The notes: generated by a model not told the origin, from the letters alone. Positions 1 through 9,015 are shown, counted from the first letter of the stretch. The stretch: 64,000 nucleotides of DNA from Candidatus Electrothrix scaldis (GCA_033584155.1 CP138355.1:930001-994000), one strand, 5' to 3'. Program-made: numbers and translations.

Positions 1-752
1 AATTTCTCCTGCTTAATATCCATGACCTTAACGAGATCCTGGAAATCTTCGATAAACGGTGATGAGGTGTCTTTGTCAGGGCCGAAAAGTTCTTCTTCGG
101 TGAATTGCTCGTCAAGACGAATTTCCGGGAAGAGGTGCCAGCGGATACGGTCGATTTCCGGCATGGTCAGGGTATGGGGAAACCGATAGTGGAACATACC
201 CCAAAGCTGTTCCTGGAATTTTTCCACATCGGCACCCTCGTACATCTCATCCTTATAGATCATCAGGTGATCCGGCAGGAGGTTTTCGCGCCTGTCTTCT
301 GGTATCGCCTTTTCAACCTGCGTGCGGGTGATGTTTGTGAATACGCAGCCCCAGCCCCAGGTCATGATCGGCTTACCCTGGTACTTTCCCTCTTTATTGC
401 AGAGCATAGAATCCCGCTTGAGCTTATTTACGACCACGTATGTATAGTCGCGAGCCTGATTTACAGGGTGCTGCACTATCTTCCGACCCGTATCAAGCAA
501 CAAGGTAACTTCTGAAGGTGAAATGTGCTTCACGGTTGACGCTTTCCAGTCCTTTACTTCCAGGCAGAGTATACCACGGGATGGGTGAAGGATGATAAAG
601 TCAGGATAGCGTTGCTGCCTGCCTATGGGGATGTCGTACCATATAGTATAGTCATCCTCAAGAAAGGCCAGTAATCGGCGCGCAAATCGATGTTCTCCGG
701 CAGTCATACGACTGATGGTTTGCGCATTAAGCGGCGGGATCATTTCGGCCAT
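1..752 (-). CDS. NERD-domain protein, 5' part only (runs off left edge)
   Basis: Open reading frame on the minus strand with no stop down to base 1, so about 250 N-terminal residues are visible. The start MAEMIPPL at 752 is followed by a segment with PDFIILHP and GILCLEVKDW. This is the characteristic core of the NERD (nuclease-related) domain, a PD-(D/E)XK-like fold in which the D and the E-x-K are the expected metal-binding residues. In NERD proteins of this size the domain usually sits in front of a UvrD/Rep-type helicase, but that part lies outside the window and cannot be confirmed. The role is probably DNA processing or defence. An internal ATG at 743 is an alternative start; no strong ribosome-binding site decides between them. 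Confidence 0.8.
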   Translation of the reverse strand, partial: MAEMIPPLNAQTISRMTAGEHRFARRLLAFLEDDYTIWYDIPIGRQQRYPDFIILHPSRGILCLEVKDWKASTVKHISPSEVTLLLDTGRKIVQHPVNQARDYTYVVVNKLKRDSMLCNKEGKYQGKPIMTWGWGCVFTNITRTQVEKAIPEDRRENLLPDHLMIYKDEMYEGADVEKFQEQLWGMFHYRFPHTLTMPEIDRIRWHLFPEIRLDEQFTEEELFGPDKDTSSPFIEDFQDLVKVMDIKQEK

Positions 753-1034
753 TATCGGCACCCGTAGGGAGGTATTTTTTTATGCTCGACAATCGTTCAT
801 TAGAAATGCGTTTGAATTCATTTATATAAAAATGATTTACGAAAAAAACAACAGAAAGATGGTGGAAGGAGGGCGTAAGCATCAAGCTCAGCGTGTGCGG
901 GTTTGTTGGGCGGGGTGCGGGTTCAAATCCAAGCGGCAGGAAACAAAAAAAAGGGTCGCTAGCAATTAAGCTGGTGGCCCTTTTTATTTCAAATAACTTT
1001 GGCATGAAGATAACGTAACATAGCATTGTTATGT
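753..1034. other. Intergenic region with a rho-independent hairpin
   Basis: No convincing gene. The stretch between about 850 and 950 carries a GGTTCAAATCC string that looks like a tRNA T-arm, but flanking stems do not form. The region ends in a good terminator-like hairpin (952-985). It could hold a small RNA on the plus strand; nothing in the sequence proves it. Confidence 0.4.
952..985 (+). terminator. Intrinsic terminator-like hairpin
   Basis: A 12-bp stem (952-963 with 970-981, including several G-U pairs) closes an AATTAA loop and is followed by five T. The geometry is that of a rho-independent terminator for plus-strand transcription. No plus-strand gene precedes it, so it may end a small RNA or be shared with the opposite strand. 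Confidence 0.6.
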
Positions 1035-1547
1035 TTAAAGATTATAGGTGTATATTCCATCGTTCCAATCAGGGTGCATGTCCTGATACTTTTTAGGACA
1101 AAGGCCACCAATATCTATCACTCTAATAATGATCTGATAAAGATCTCCATCAATTTCTGCGGTGTTATCTCCTGAAAGAGGGGGAAAGTTCATATCTGAA
1201 ACACCACCTGATTCTGGAGCACCACCAGCCGAACCAATTACAATAGGTGTAACTCCCAATGTGGTATGAATAGGAACCGCAAAATAGTCAGCAAGATCAG
1301 AACCAATAGAACGTGAGTCAGACTCGGCAGCCTTACAAGAGGTTGTGTCCGGCGAGCATACTGGTATATTATCTTTAAAACCTATAACAGATTCTCCCGC
1401 ATCACAGACAAAATCACTGACTCCCGAAGCTTTGCTAACCAGAGGTATAACTACTGCTTTTTCTGCCTTAGCCACAGCAGGCGCTACTATTGACAGGCAC
1501 AACAAAAAAAATCTAGCTGCTTGTCTTCTCTTCGTATCAGCATACAT
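1035..1547 (-). CDS. Small secreted protein of unknown function
   Basis: 170 aa. The N-terminus has a basic stretch (KRRQAAR), a hydrophobic core (FFLLCLSIVAPAVA) and a likely signal-peptidase site after AKA, so the product is expected outside the cytoplasm. The mature part starts with a VVIPLVS motif and has four cysteines that could form disulfides. No enzyme motif is visible. The start at 1547 is supported by a purine-rich GGGAGAAGGG just upstream. It stands alone between non-coding stretches. Family not recognised. Confidence 0.6.
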   Translation of the reverse strand: MYADTKRRQAARFFLLCLSIVAPAVAKAEKAVVIPLVSKASGVSDFVCDAGESVIGFKDNIPVCSPDTTSCKAAESDSRSIGSDLADYFAVPIHTTLGVTPIVIGSAGGAPESGGVSDMNFPPLSGDNTAEIDGDLYQIIIRVIDIGGLCPKKYQDMHPDWNDGIYTYNL

Positions 1548-2236
1548 ACCCTTCTCCCTTTGCGTTTTTGTTACATGATTACATGATACCTGTCATTTAA
1601 ACCTCACAACACAGTAACAGGTGAGGTGCAAATTAATAAATAAAAAAAAATCATAGAGCTATCACTCCTCATTTTAACTTGTGCAGCAATGGAGGAAAAA
1701 ACACTTTGATAATCATTCACAGAGGACAACGGCGTTCATGATGGCCAAAAATGGAAAAATAGGCAAGAATGCTGTTTGGAGGGCCCGTAAGGAGGGCCTT
1801 TTTGTGCGACTGGTGCGACTCAGACCGTTTTAAACTGTCTAAAATGGCCTCTTATTGCCTGGAGTGGTCATTTTTTACGGCTTCTTTCACTGCGTCGACA
1901 CAATGAATAAAATATGGTAAGTTTGCGATGGTCTGTTGGGTCACTTGTTGGGCTTTTTTTCTGCAACTGGTGCAAATTGAGCGTTTTAAACTTGCCCGAT
2001 ACATAAAAAATTAAGTAGATAAGTCATATGTATTCGCCTTGCCTGAGGTATACCTCTGGGTATGGATATCAAGTATGCGGACGAACATACCCTGTCAAGG
2101 GCTGTGGAATCTCGGCAGATTATAAAATGAAACGATCTTCTCTTGCTCCTGATGATTTTAATGGTCCTTCCGGAGCCGTAGTGAGAATAACAATTGCTGA
2201 CCACCATTAACCTTTCTTTTGCAACCAATCCTTCGC
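1548..2236. other. Long non-coding stretch with a terminator-like hairpin and a direct repeat
   Basis: About 690 bases without a convincing gene; the short open frames on both strands lack ribosome-binding sites and family features. It contains a GC-rich imperfect hairpin with T-run near 1775-1804 and an imperfect 43-base repeat (separate entry). Possible remnant of degraded genes. Confidence 0.4.
1795..1994. repeat. Imperfect 43-base direct repeat, two copies
   Basis: Copy one spans 1795-1837 and copy two 1951-1994. Both begin with GGC and a T-run, then carry CTGGTGC and end in CGTTTTAAACT. They lie on the same strand, 156 bases apart from start to start. Each follows or contains the U-tract of a terminator-like sequence, so they may be duplicated 3' ends of small transcripts or remnants of a duplication. 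Function unknown. Confidence 0.5.
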
Positions 2237-3508
2237 ATGAAATTCAAACTGATCTACCCTAGATGGCCCAAGCTGGACAGGCAGACTGAATTCCACCTGC
2301 CACCGCATGGTCCTGTCGTTTTTGCTGCCGCCTTGCCTGATTATGTTGAGGTTGATTTTATCGATGAAAACCTGGAGGAAATTAATTTTGACGATCCAGT
2401 GGATTTTGTCGGTATCTCCATGATGCTCACCGTGCAGGTAAAACGAGGTTGGGAAATCGCAGACCGCTATCGCAAACAGGGGACCAAGGTCATCTTTGGT
2501 GGAATAGCCACCATGCTCCATGCCGAAGAAACCATGCAGCATGCGGACGCTGTTTTTCTTGGCGAGGCCGAAGGTAGGATGGAACAGGTCTTGGCGGATT
2601 TTAGCAAGGGTGACCTTCAGCCTTGCTATGATTTTCTCAATAAGCAACCGGACATTGCCCTGGTAGGGCCAGCCCGGCGGGATATCCTCAATCGGAAGCT
2701 TTATAATCATAAAGGCGTGCAGATGGTTGATCTGGTTCATGCCTCCCGAGGTTGTCGCTTCAATTGCTACCCCTGCGCGGTGTCTTATCTGGGGGGGAGA
2801 AAGTTCCGGCCCCGACCTGTGGATAAGGTAGTAGAGGAACTCAGCGGCATAGAGAATAATCGCCTCTTTCTTGTGGATAATTCCCTGGCCCAAGATACGG
2901 AATGGGAGATGAATCTGTTTCGGGAAATGATACCCTTGAAAAAGAACTGGTGCTGCCATCCCATTGAAGATAAACCTGAGGTTTTGGATTTAGCAGCCCA
3001 GGCCGGGGCTTGGTATGTATACCAGGCTGTTTTTGATACCTCGAGTTATATTAAGGAGCGGATCAAGCGCTACCATGATCATGGTATAGGGGTGGAAGGA
3101 ACTATCCTGCTGGGGTTGGATAATCACACAGAGGATTTCATAAAACGTCTCATTGATTTTCTCCTGGAAATCGAACTGGATCTGGCCGAATTTACTGTCC
3201 TTACCCCCTTTCCGCACACCAAGGCCTATACCGAGCTTCATGAGCAAAGGCGAATCCTCTCCTATGATTGGGATGAATACTCTGCCGATAAGGTAGTGTA
3301 TCAACCCAAGCATATGTCACCGGAACGGCTGCAAGAGCTGCTTGATTATGCCTGGAATACTTTTTATCAGGAAGAAAGTCAATCCATCAAGATGGCCCGG
3401 CTCTTTAAAGAGGTCGTTAAACGGGAGATGGCTGGCAATACTTTTGTCCCCAGGGATCGGAGCCTGAGTGGACAATCCTTTGGCAGAACCTTGCAGGAAA
3501 CTTCATGA
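2237..3508 (+). CDS. B12-binding-type radical SAM enzyme
   Basis: About 423 aa. The N-terminal third resembles a cobalamin-binding Rossmann domain (VDFVGISMML, VIFGGIATMLH, VFLGEAEG), followed by a radical SAM core whose cluster-binding motif is C-x3-C-x2-C (CRFNCYPC, about residues 173-180). The family carries out methylations and other radical chemistry; the substrate cannot be read from sequence. The ATG at 2237 is preferred over an upstream TTG at 2219, but no clear Shine-Dalgarno is seen. The stop overlaps the next start (ATGA, 3505-3508), so the enzyme is probably co-translated with an adenylating enzyme and may act on the same substrate, for example a lipid. That pathway link is inference. 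Confidence 0.8.
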   Translation: MKFKLIYPRWPKLDRQTEFHLPPHGPVVFAAALPDYVEVDFIDENLEEINFDDPVDFVGISMMLTVQVKRGWEIADRYRKQGTKVIFGGIATMLHAEETMQHADAVFLGEAEGRMEQVLADFSKGDLQPCYDFLNKQPDIALVGPARRDILNRKLYNHKGVQMVDLVHASRGCRFNCYPCAVSYLGGRKFRPRPVDKVVEELSGIENNRLFLVDNSLAQDTEWEMNLFREMIPLKKNWCCHPIEDKPEVLDLAAQAGAWYVYQAVFDTSSYIKERIKRYHDHGIGVEGTILLGLDNHTEDFIKRLIDFLLEIELDLAEFTVLTPFPHTKAYTELHEQRRILSYDWDEYSADKVVYQPKHMSPERLQELLDYAWNTFYQEESQSIKMARLFKEVVKREMAGNTFVPRDRSLSGQSFGRTLQETS

Positions 3509-4875
3509 AGGGGCAGGGCATTGAACAAATTTTTCGGGACTTGCTGACAGGCCCCAAACATCCTGACAGAGAGTACACTCGTGGCGGCCGTACCTTTGGT
3601 CAAGTCTATGCTCTGGCAGCAGAACTGCAAGATCTCTTTGCTCAGCTTGATCATCAGAACATGCCTGTTTGTTTGGCGGCGGATGATAAGGCTGTTATAG
3701 CAGCAGCATTGTTGGCCTCTCTGGCGGGAGGGCCGCCCTTGCTCCTGCCCTATGCCCTTTCTGTAGGCAGCCTAGCTCGGATGCAGGAGGTCACAGGTTT
3801 CCATCTTGCCCTCACGGACACGGAGCGAGAGCTTCCCTCTGGAGTGCATGATGTGCGTCCGCAGATATCCACGCAACCTGGGAAAATCAGGCCACTCATT
3901 TCTCCCCAGACTCCTGTGTTGCTCCATGCTGAATTGCTGAAGATCTTTACTGGTGGCTCCACCGGGGCTCCTAAGGTTTGGTCCAAGACCGGAGAAAATA
4001 TTTTTGGCGAGAGTCTCTTCCATGCACAGCAATATGGGGTTTCCGAGCAGGATTGTATCATGGCAACAGTCCCTCCCTGGCATATTTATGGGCTCTTGTT
4101 TTCTGTGGTGTTGCCTTTCGTTGCCTCGGCAACCGTAGTCAATGAAACGCCTTCCTTTCCCAACGAAATCGTGGCGACCGTAGAGCAACAGCAGGTCACT
4201 ATCTTTGCCAGTGTTCCTGCCCATTATCGAGTATTGCGAGAAAGGGATATGAATCTGCGTCTGGCCTTTTCTTCTGCTGGCATGCTGGAAGAAAAAGATA
4301 ATGCGGCCTTCTGTCGTTCTCATCCTGCGGGAGTGATAGAGGTCTATGGATCTACAGAAACTGGAGGCATTGCCACACGCAATAGGCATCAGGGCGAAGA
4401 GTTTTTTACGCCATTCTCAACTATTGACTGGAAGGTCGTTCAGGAGCGTCTGGCTGTACGATCACCCTATATCTCACCTGATCTAGCTGTTGATGAGCAG
4501 GGGTTCTTTCTCGCCAATGACCGAGTCAAGGCGGAGGATGCTCAAGGATTTTTCCTCAAAGGAAGAAGCGATGCTGTGGTCAAGGTTGGTGGGAAACGGG
4601 TGGATCTTGATGAAATTACAACACTTATTAAAAAAGAAGCCTGTGTGACCGACTGCATAACTACTGCTCTGCCTGAGCCTGGTGGACGTGGTCAACGCAT
4701 TGCCACCTTGATTCAAGGAGAGGGAATTAATAAGGAGCAGATCAAAAAGATACTTGAAAATTCGCTGGAGTCCTATGCTCTTCCCCGTCTGATCAAAATC
4801 GTGGCTTCCCTTCCTGTGAAGCAGAACGGAAAATACGACTGGCCTGCTATCCTTCGAGTGCTTGAAGGGGAATGA
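3505..4875 (+). CDS. AMP-dependent acyl-CoA/acyl-ACP synthetase-like enzyme
   Basis: 456 aa, adenylate-forming (ANL) superfamily. The phosphate-binding loop is FTGGSTGAPK (about residues 148-157), the adenine/aromatic motif is YGSTETGG and the C-terminal hinge region holds KVGGKRVDLDEI with a late K in KQNGKYDW, the usual catalytic lysine position. It should activate a carboxylic acid as an acyl-AMP and pass it to a thiol (CoA or ACP). It is shorter than typical long-chain acyl-CoA synthetases (over 550 aa). It overlaps the radical SAM gene by 4 bases, which suggests one pathway. The FakA/FakB-like gene follows after 97 bases. Exact substrate unknown. Confidence 0.8.
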   Translation: MKGQGIEQIFRDLLTGPKHPDREYTRGGRTFGQVYALAAELQDLFAQLDHQNMPVCLAADDKAVIAAALLASLAGGPPLLLPYALSVGSLARMQEVTGFHLALTDTERELPSGVHDVRPQISTQPGKIRPLISPQTPVLLHAELLKIFTGGSTGAPKVWSKTGENIFGESLFHAQQYGVSEQDCIMATVPPWHIYGLLFSVVLPFVASATVVNETPSFPNEIVATVEQQQVTIFASVPAHYRVLRERDMNLRLAFSSAGMLEEKDNAAFCRSHPAGVIEVYGSTETGGIATRNRHQGEEFFTPFSTIDWKVVQERLAVRSPYISPDLAVDEQGFFLANDRVKAEDAQGFFLKGRSDAVVKVGGKRVDLDEITTLIKKEACVTDCITTALPEPGGRGQRIATLIQGEGINKEQIKKILENSLESYALPRLIKIVASLPVKQNGKYDWPAILRVLEGE

Positions 4876-4972
4876 ATCGTAGGTGCTGCTCATCCCCTCT
4901 TTCTTTGCAACATAGCAAGCCCAGAGAGTTGGTGTATCAACAGAATCCGTTATAAACAGGATTTTCTCGGTA

Positions 4973-6757
4973 ATGGAAAAACTTCGCTCCTCGTTTGCCG
5001 CTGGTTATGCCTGCCTTGCAGCCTGGGCCGATCTCCTGGATCGGATTAATGTCTTTCCGGTAGCAGATGGCGATACCGGCACCAACCTCCGCATAAGCTT
5101 AGCCCCGTTGCGCGACTCCGAGCAGGATGGGCACAATATCTGCACTCTGCTGACCCGCCGGGCCATAGGGAACTCCGGGAATATTGCCGTCGCCTTTTTT
5201 CGGGAGTTGTGCCTGGCCGAGCAGATGAGGGAACTGGCCGAACGAGTGGCTATCGGCAGAGAAAGGGCCTGGCAGGCCGTGGCGACTCCCCGCAAGGGAA
5301 CCATGCTTTCCGTCTTTGACAGCCTTGCTGGCAGCTTCACCTCCTCTGATCTCTCTGATCTCCCCTCTCTTTACTCTCTGATTTTACCCGAGCTACAAAA
5401 CGCGGTTCGTTCTACACCAGAACATATTCCAGACCTGAAAAGAGCTGGAGTGGTCGATGCCGGAGCCCTCGGGATGTACATCTATTTTGAGGGCTTTCTC
5501 CGATCCCTGACTGATCAAGCAGGTAAAGCAGATTCGGTTCTTTCTGTTTTTAATGGTCAGCTGGATATTCAGCGTTCTTTTTTGCACTCAAAGAGTACAG
5601 AGCCTACTGATAGCCTTCAGGGAAAACAATACTGTGTGGATGTGATCCTTCGTAAAAAAGAGCAACGCTCTGAATGTCAAGAGAAGAGTATCAGCGATAC
5701 TCTTCGTGACATGGGAGAAAGCGTGGTTGTGCTTGAAGACGAGTCACAGCTTAAAGTGCATATCCACACGGATGAACCAGAACAGCTTTATCAGAAAGTT
5801 TCATCCCTTGGTACAGTGGTTCATTGGGATGCTGAGGAAATGAGAGAGCCTCTGGGCGTTTACAGTAAAGATGGGCCAGGGGCATGGATTTCTCCCGCAA
5901 ATGATTTATCCTACCATATTTTGACCGATGCAGCAGGCTCAATAACCAGGGAGGCAGCTGAACAGCACGGCATCAGCCTGCTGGATACCTATATTATTGC
6001 AGGCAATGATGCCCGCCCGGAAAGCCTCTGTGACCCGGCGGAAATCTATGCCCGGCAACGTGAGGGCGGCAGAGTCACCACTGCCCAGGCCTCCTCTTTT
6101 GAGCGCTATCAACACTACGCAAGCCTTATTCAGCAATTCGGCCCCTGCCTGTATCTTTGTGTCGGCTCTGCCTTTACCGGCAATTATGCCGCAGCAATGG
6201 CTTGGAAAAAAGAGCATGACCGGAACAACCTGCTTACGGTAGTAGATACCGGTACTGCCTCTGGGCGTCTTGCTCTGATCGCGCTCCTGACATCTCGGTA
6301 TATGCAACAAGGGAGTAAATCAGGTGAGGTGCTTTCTTATCTCCGTATCCTTATGAAAGAATGCCGAGAATATGTCTTTATTGATGAATTGAAATATTTA
6401 GTTGCCGGAGGAAGGATCTCCAAGGCTGGAGGATTTTTCGGTGATCTGTTTGGCGTCAAGCCTGTCGTCAGTCCGATTAATAATATCGTGCAGAAGATGG
6501 GGATTGCTCGTAGCAGAAAGGGGCAGCTCGCCTTTGCCTTGGAAAAATTAAAGAAGCAGGTTGGGCCTGCTGCTCATCCGTTGATCCTACTACTTCAGTA
6601 CTCGGATAATGAGGACTGGCTACGAGAATTCGTGCTTCAAGCAATTCAGGAGTTATTGCCAGCGGCGGAAATTATACTCACGCCCCTCTCGTTAAGCTCA
6701 GGGGTACACATGGGGCCTGGAACTTGGGCAATGGCCTTTGCCCCGAAATCGCTGTAA
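4973..6757 (+). CDS. Fatty-acid-kinase-like fusion protein (DAK2/FakA + DegV/FakB)
   Basis: 594 aa. Residues 1-190 form a DAK2 kinase domain: NVFPVADGDTGTNL (26-39), GNSGNIAVAFF, KGTMLSVFDSLA and VVDAGALGMY are the ATP/metal-binding signatures. Residues about 200-300 match the FakA middle domain (VDVILRKK, KVHIHTDEP). From about 310 to the end is a DegV fold, which binds a fatty acid (VTTAQASS, SAFTGNY, VVDTGTASGRLALIA, YLVAGGRISKAGGF). In Firmicutes kinase FakA and fatty-acid carrier FakB are separate proteins making acyl-phosphate; here they are one chain. With the neighbouring adenylating enzyme this suggests handling of free fatty acids (inference). Confidence 0.85.
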   Translation: MEKLRSSFAAGYACLAAWADLLDRINVFPVADGDTGTNLRISLAPLRDSEQDGHNICTLLTRRAIGNSGNIAVAFFRELCLAEQMRELAERVAIGRERAWQAVATPRKGTMLSVFDSLAGSFTSSDLSDLPSLYSLILPELQNAVRSTPEHIPDLKRAGVVDAGALGMYIYFEGFLRSLTDQAGKADSVLSVFNGQLDIQRSFLHSKSTEPTDSLQGKQYCVDVILRKKEQRSECQEKSISDTLRDMGESVVVLEDESQLKVHIHTDEPEQLYQKVSSLGTVVHWDAEEMREPLGVYSKDGPGAWISPANDLSYHILTDAAGSITREAAEQHGISLLDTYIIAGNDARPESLCDPAEIYARQREGGRVTTAQASSFERYQHYASLIQQFGPCLYLCVGSAFTGNYAAAMAWKKEHDRNNLLTVVDTGTASGRLALIALLTSRYMQQGSKSGEVLSYLRILMKECREYVFIDELKYLVAGGRISKAGGFFGDLFGVKPVVSPINNIVQKMGIARSRKGQLAFALEKLKKQVGPAAHPLILLLQYSDNEDWLREFVLQAIQELLPAAEIILTPLSLSSGVHMGPGTWAMAFAPKSL

Positions 6758-6782
6758 CAAAAGAACTGAAGGGCTTGAGCAA

Positions 6783-6816
6783 AAAAAATGAAACGGGGCA
6801 GGAACTCCTGCCCCGT
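6783..6816 (-). terminator. Terminator downstream of the SQR-DUF1641 pair
   Basis: A perfect 11-bp GC-rich stem (ACGGGGCAGGA at 6793-6803 with its complement at 6806-6816) lies next to an A-run (6781-6788), which reads as a U-tract on the minus strand. This is a strong rho-independent terminator for the minus-strand genes; it may also stop plus-strand transcripts weakly. Confidence 0.75.
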
Positions 6817-6840
6817 ATGGAGAAAAATAGATGAAAACTA

Positions 6841-6861
6841 GGCTGAGCTTAAGGCTCAGCC
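6841..6861 (-). terminator. Hairpin overlapping the DUF1641 stop codon
   Basis: GGCTGAGC pairs with GCTCAGCC over a 5-base loop. The TGA stop of the DUF1641 gene lies in the stem. Read on the minus strand it is followed by TAGTTTTC, so it may act as a first, weaker terminator ahead of the stronger one. Confidence 0.5.
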
Positions 6862-7593
6862 CTGTTTATGAAGTTGAGAAGGTTGTTTCAGGACCGACAT
6901 AACAGCGGCCATTTCCAGCATTACACCAAGCCCTTCCTGTACTTCGGGACGTTTCATAGCAGACATCATGCCCCAAATATTTTTTACTGGCTTAATTTCT
7001 TCAAAGTTAATTGCCTTTACCCTGGAGCAGGCCCGTTCTCCGATCTCCATTAATTGTTCAATGTCGTCAAACAGACCGCGTTGTTTGAGACTCTCCAGCC
7101 GCTCAATGACATCGTCAATGACTGGTCCGCTTAACTCGGTGACATCGCGTTTCATATCCATAACGGAGCCGAGTAGCTTCATCATTTCGGCCATATTCGC
7201 CATATTAAGGATAAACTGCCTGAGCAACTCCTGCAGATTTTCTCCCTCAAAGCCCTGGAGAGCTGTGTGCAGGCGACGGGTCAGCTCATGAAACATATCA
7301 TGGCTGTACGGCTCAAAATCCCTTTTAAAGTCCATAACCTTATTCAGGGTTTTAACGGCCTCGGCAATATTGGCACTGGATGCCAGAGACTGGCCGACCA
7401 TCTCCCCGACATCTTCCAGGTCTACATTTTTATCCAGACCACTCAGACGTGCTGTGGCCTCATGGACCATAGAGTGGACTAAGGGCTCCAACTCCTGCTT
7501 CAGTTCCACATAGGGCCTGACAGCGCGTTTGGCTTCCCGCACTTCCTCGGTGAGTTCATCGAGGCGGGCGAGAATTTTTTCTTCATTGGTCAT
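6856..7593 (-). CDS. DUF1641 protein, partner of SQR
   Basis: 245 aa, mostly alpha-helical, no membrane segment or signal peptide. It holds repeated LxKVMDFKRD / LGSVMDMKRD-type segments and a C-terminal IKPVKNIWGMMSAMKRPEVQEGLG motif typical of DUF1641. Genes of this family are known to sit beside type II NADH dehydrogenases (Bacillus yjlC-ndh) and sulfide:quinone oxidoreductases, as here, with 11 bases between the genes and a GGGAG ribosome-binding site. A role as a peripheral partner or regulator of the flavoenzyme is likely but unproved. Confidence 0.85.
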   Translation of the reverse strand: MTNEEKILARLDELTEEVREAKRAVRPYVELKQELEPLVHSMVHEATARLSGLDKNVDLEDVGEMVGQSLASSANIAEAVKTLNKVMDFKRDFEPYSHDMFHELTRRLHTALQGFEGENLQELLRQFILNMANMAEMMKLLGSVMDMKRDVTELSGPVIDDVIERLESLKQRGLFDDIEQLMEIGERACSRVKAINFEEIKPVKNIWGMMSAMKRPEVQEGLGVMLEMAAVMSVLKQPSQLHKQG

Positions 7594-7604
7594 GATGCTC
7601 TCCC

Positions 7605-8834
7605 TTATTCCTGAACTTTACCCGCAAGAGACATCTGGGCCTCAAGCGGCAACTCCTCGCCGGTCAGCAGTTTGTTCCAGTATATCCATTTAAACATCAT
7701 CTTACCCCAATGGTTAGCTTTGGTATCACCAAGAAGGGTAAATGGTCCGAGGCCAGGAAGGGGGAACTTACCAGGCAGGGGCTCGTATTCATAGTTGAAG
7801 TCGATAAGAGAGGCCTTGCCAAAGCCAGTCTCGATAAAGCAGTTGGAGTGACCATCGTAATCTGGTCGAACAGGCTCACCGTCGATCTCGCGCATGAAAT
7901 TCTCGACCATGATCTCAGCAGAGAAATGGGCAACGGAACCTGCCTTGGAAGTAGGAATGGTGGTGGTGTCACCGAGCACATACATGTTCTCGTGCGCTTC
8001 TGCCTGCAAGGTGTGATTATTTGTTTTAACGTAACCTACTTCATCCATAGCGATTTCAGAATTGACTAGATAACGCGCTCCTACATTAGGTGGGATGGAA
8101 ACCAGCAGATCCCACTCAATTTCATCGCCAGAAGCAGAAATTAATTTATTATTTTCGCAGTCAACCTCAGCAAGGATAAAGTCTGCTGTAACCTTGATGT
8201 TTTTATCCTGCATCATTTTGGTAAAGTAGGCAGAGGCCTTGGGCTTCGTAAAGGCTCCGGTCATTGGGGTAACAAATTGGATTTCTATATCATCACGTAC
8301 CCCACGCTCGGTAAAATACCAGTCGGCAAGATAGACGAACTCCAATGGAGCAACTGGGCATTTATACGGGAATTCAGCAATGTCCAGAACCATCTTGCCG
8401 CTCTTGAAGCTACGTAGCTTCTTTTCCAGGTTTATGGCTCCTTCCAGGGTATAAAAGTCAAAGATTTTGGTCTGCCAGCCGTCCATCATGCCTGGAATTT
8501 CTTCCGGGGCCAAGCCCACACCTGTACAAACGATGATTTTGTCATATTCGTATTTGCCAGCTGTCGTTTCAACTACTTGTGCCTCTTTGTCGACAGCGAT
8601 AATTTCATCCACGACAAAATTAACACCCTTGCTAATAAACTCGCTACGAGTACGGACAATTTCTTCCGGCTTATACATGCCAAAGGGGATAAAGATCAGG
8701 CCGGGCTGATAAATATGTTTGTCATCTTTATCAATGATCGTGATTGACCATTCGTCACGATTCAGTTTTTTGCGCAAATTGTTTGCAACCATTGTTCCTG
8801 CACAACCCGCTCCAAGAATAACCAACTTTTTCAT
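7605..8834 (-). CDS. sqr: Sulfide:quinone oxidoreductase (FAD)
   Basis: 409 aa. N-terminal FAD-binding motif VILGAGCAGT (residues 5-14), second dinucleotide region KIIVCTGVG (about 99-107) and the late VLGDTTTIPTSKAGSVAHF segment that closes the flavin site. Cys159 (FPYKCPVAP) and Cys332 (SNCFIETG) sit where SQRs carry the redox-active cysteine pair. The C-terminus has aromatic and amphipathic helices (HWGKMMFKWIYWNKLL) for membrane attachment. It should oxidise sulfide to polysulfide or sulfur and reduce the quinone pool. A GGAG ribosome-binding site supports the start at 8834. A related flavoprotein such as flavocytochrome c subunit is less likely given the pair of cysteines and the DUF1641 neighbour. 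Confidence 0.85.
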   Translation of the reverse strand: MKKLVILGAGCAGTMVANNLRKKLNRDEWSITIIDKDDKHIYQPGLIFIPFGMYKPEEIVRTRSEFISKGVNFVVDEIIAVDKEAQVVETTAGKYEYDKIIVCTGVGLAPEEIPGMMDGWQTKIFDFYTLEGAINLEKKLRSFKSGKMVLDIAEFPYKCPVAPLEFVYLADWYFTERGVRDDIEIQFVTPMTGAFTKPKASAYFTKMMQDKNIKVTADFILAEVDCENNKLISASGDEIEWDLLVSIPPNVGARYLVNSEIAMDEVGYVKTNNHTLQAEAHENMYVLGDTTTIPTSKAGSVAHFSAEIMVENFMREIDGEPVRPDYDGHSNCFIETGFGKASLIDFNYEYEPLPGKFPLPGLGPFTLLGDTKANHWGKMMFKWIYWNKLLTGEELPLEAQMSLAGKVQE

Positions 8835-9015
8835 CGTTCATCTCTCCTTTGAGACTTCTGTTCGTAGACCGGTCAATACTATCAACCTGATTTGACTGCA
8901 TTTGGATGCAGGTGCCGAGAATATCTTTACCTCAAGCCCTGAATCCGCTTCACAGAATTTTTTGAAGCTAAAAAATGAAGTACCACAAAGATTAATATTG
9001 GTCAATAAAGAAATT

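Noticed and set aside
850-950. tRNA-like T-loop string GGTTCAAATCC
   Set aside because: Flanking bases do not form a T-stem and no acceptor, D or anticodon arms can be drawn.
1986-2228. Overlapping short frames on both strands before the radical SAM gene
   Set aside because: No ribosome-binding sites, no domain, antisense to each other.
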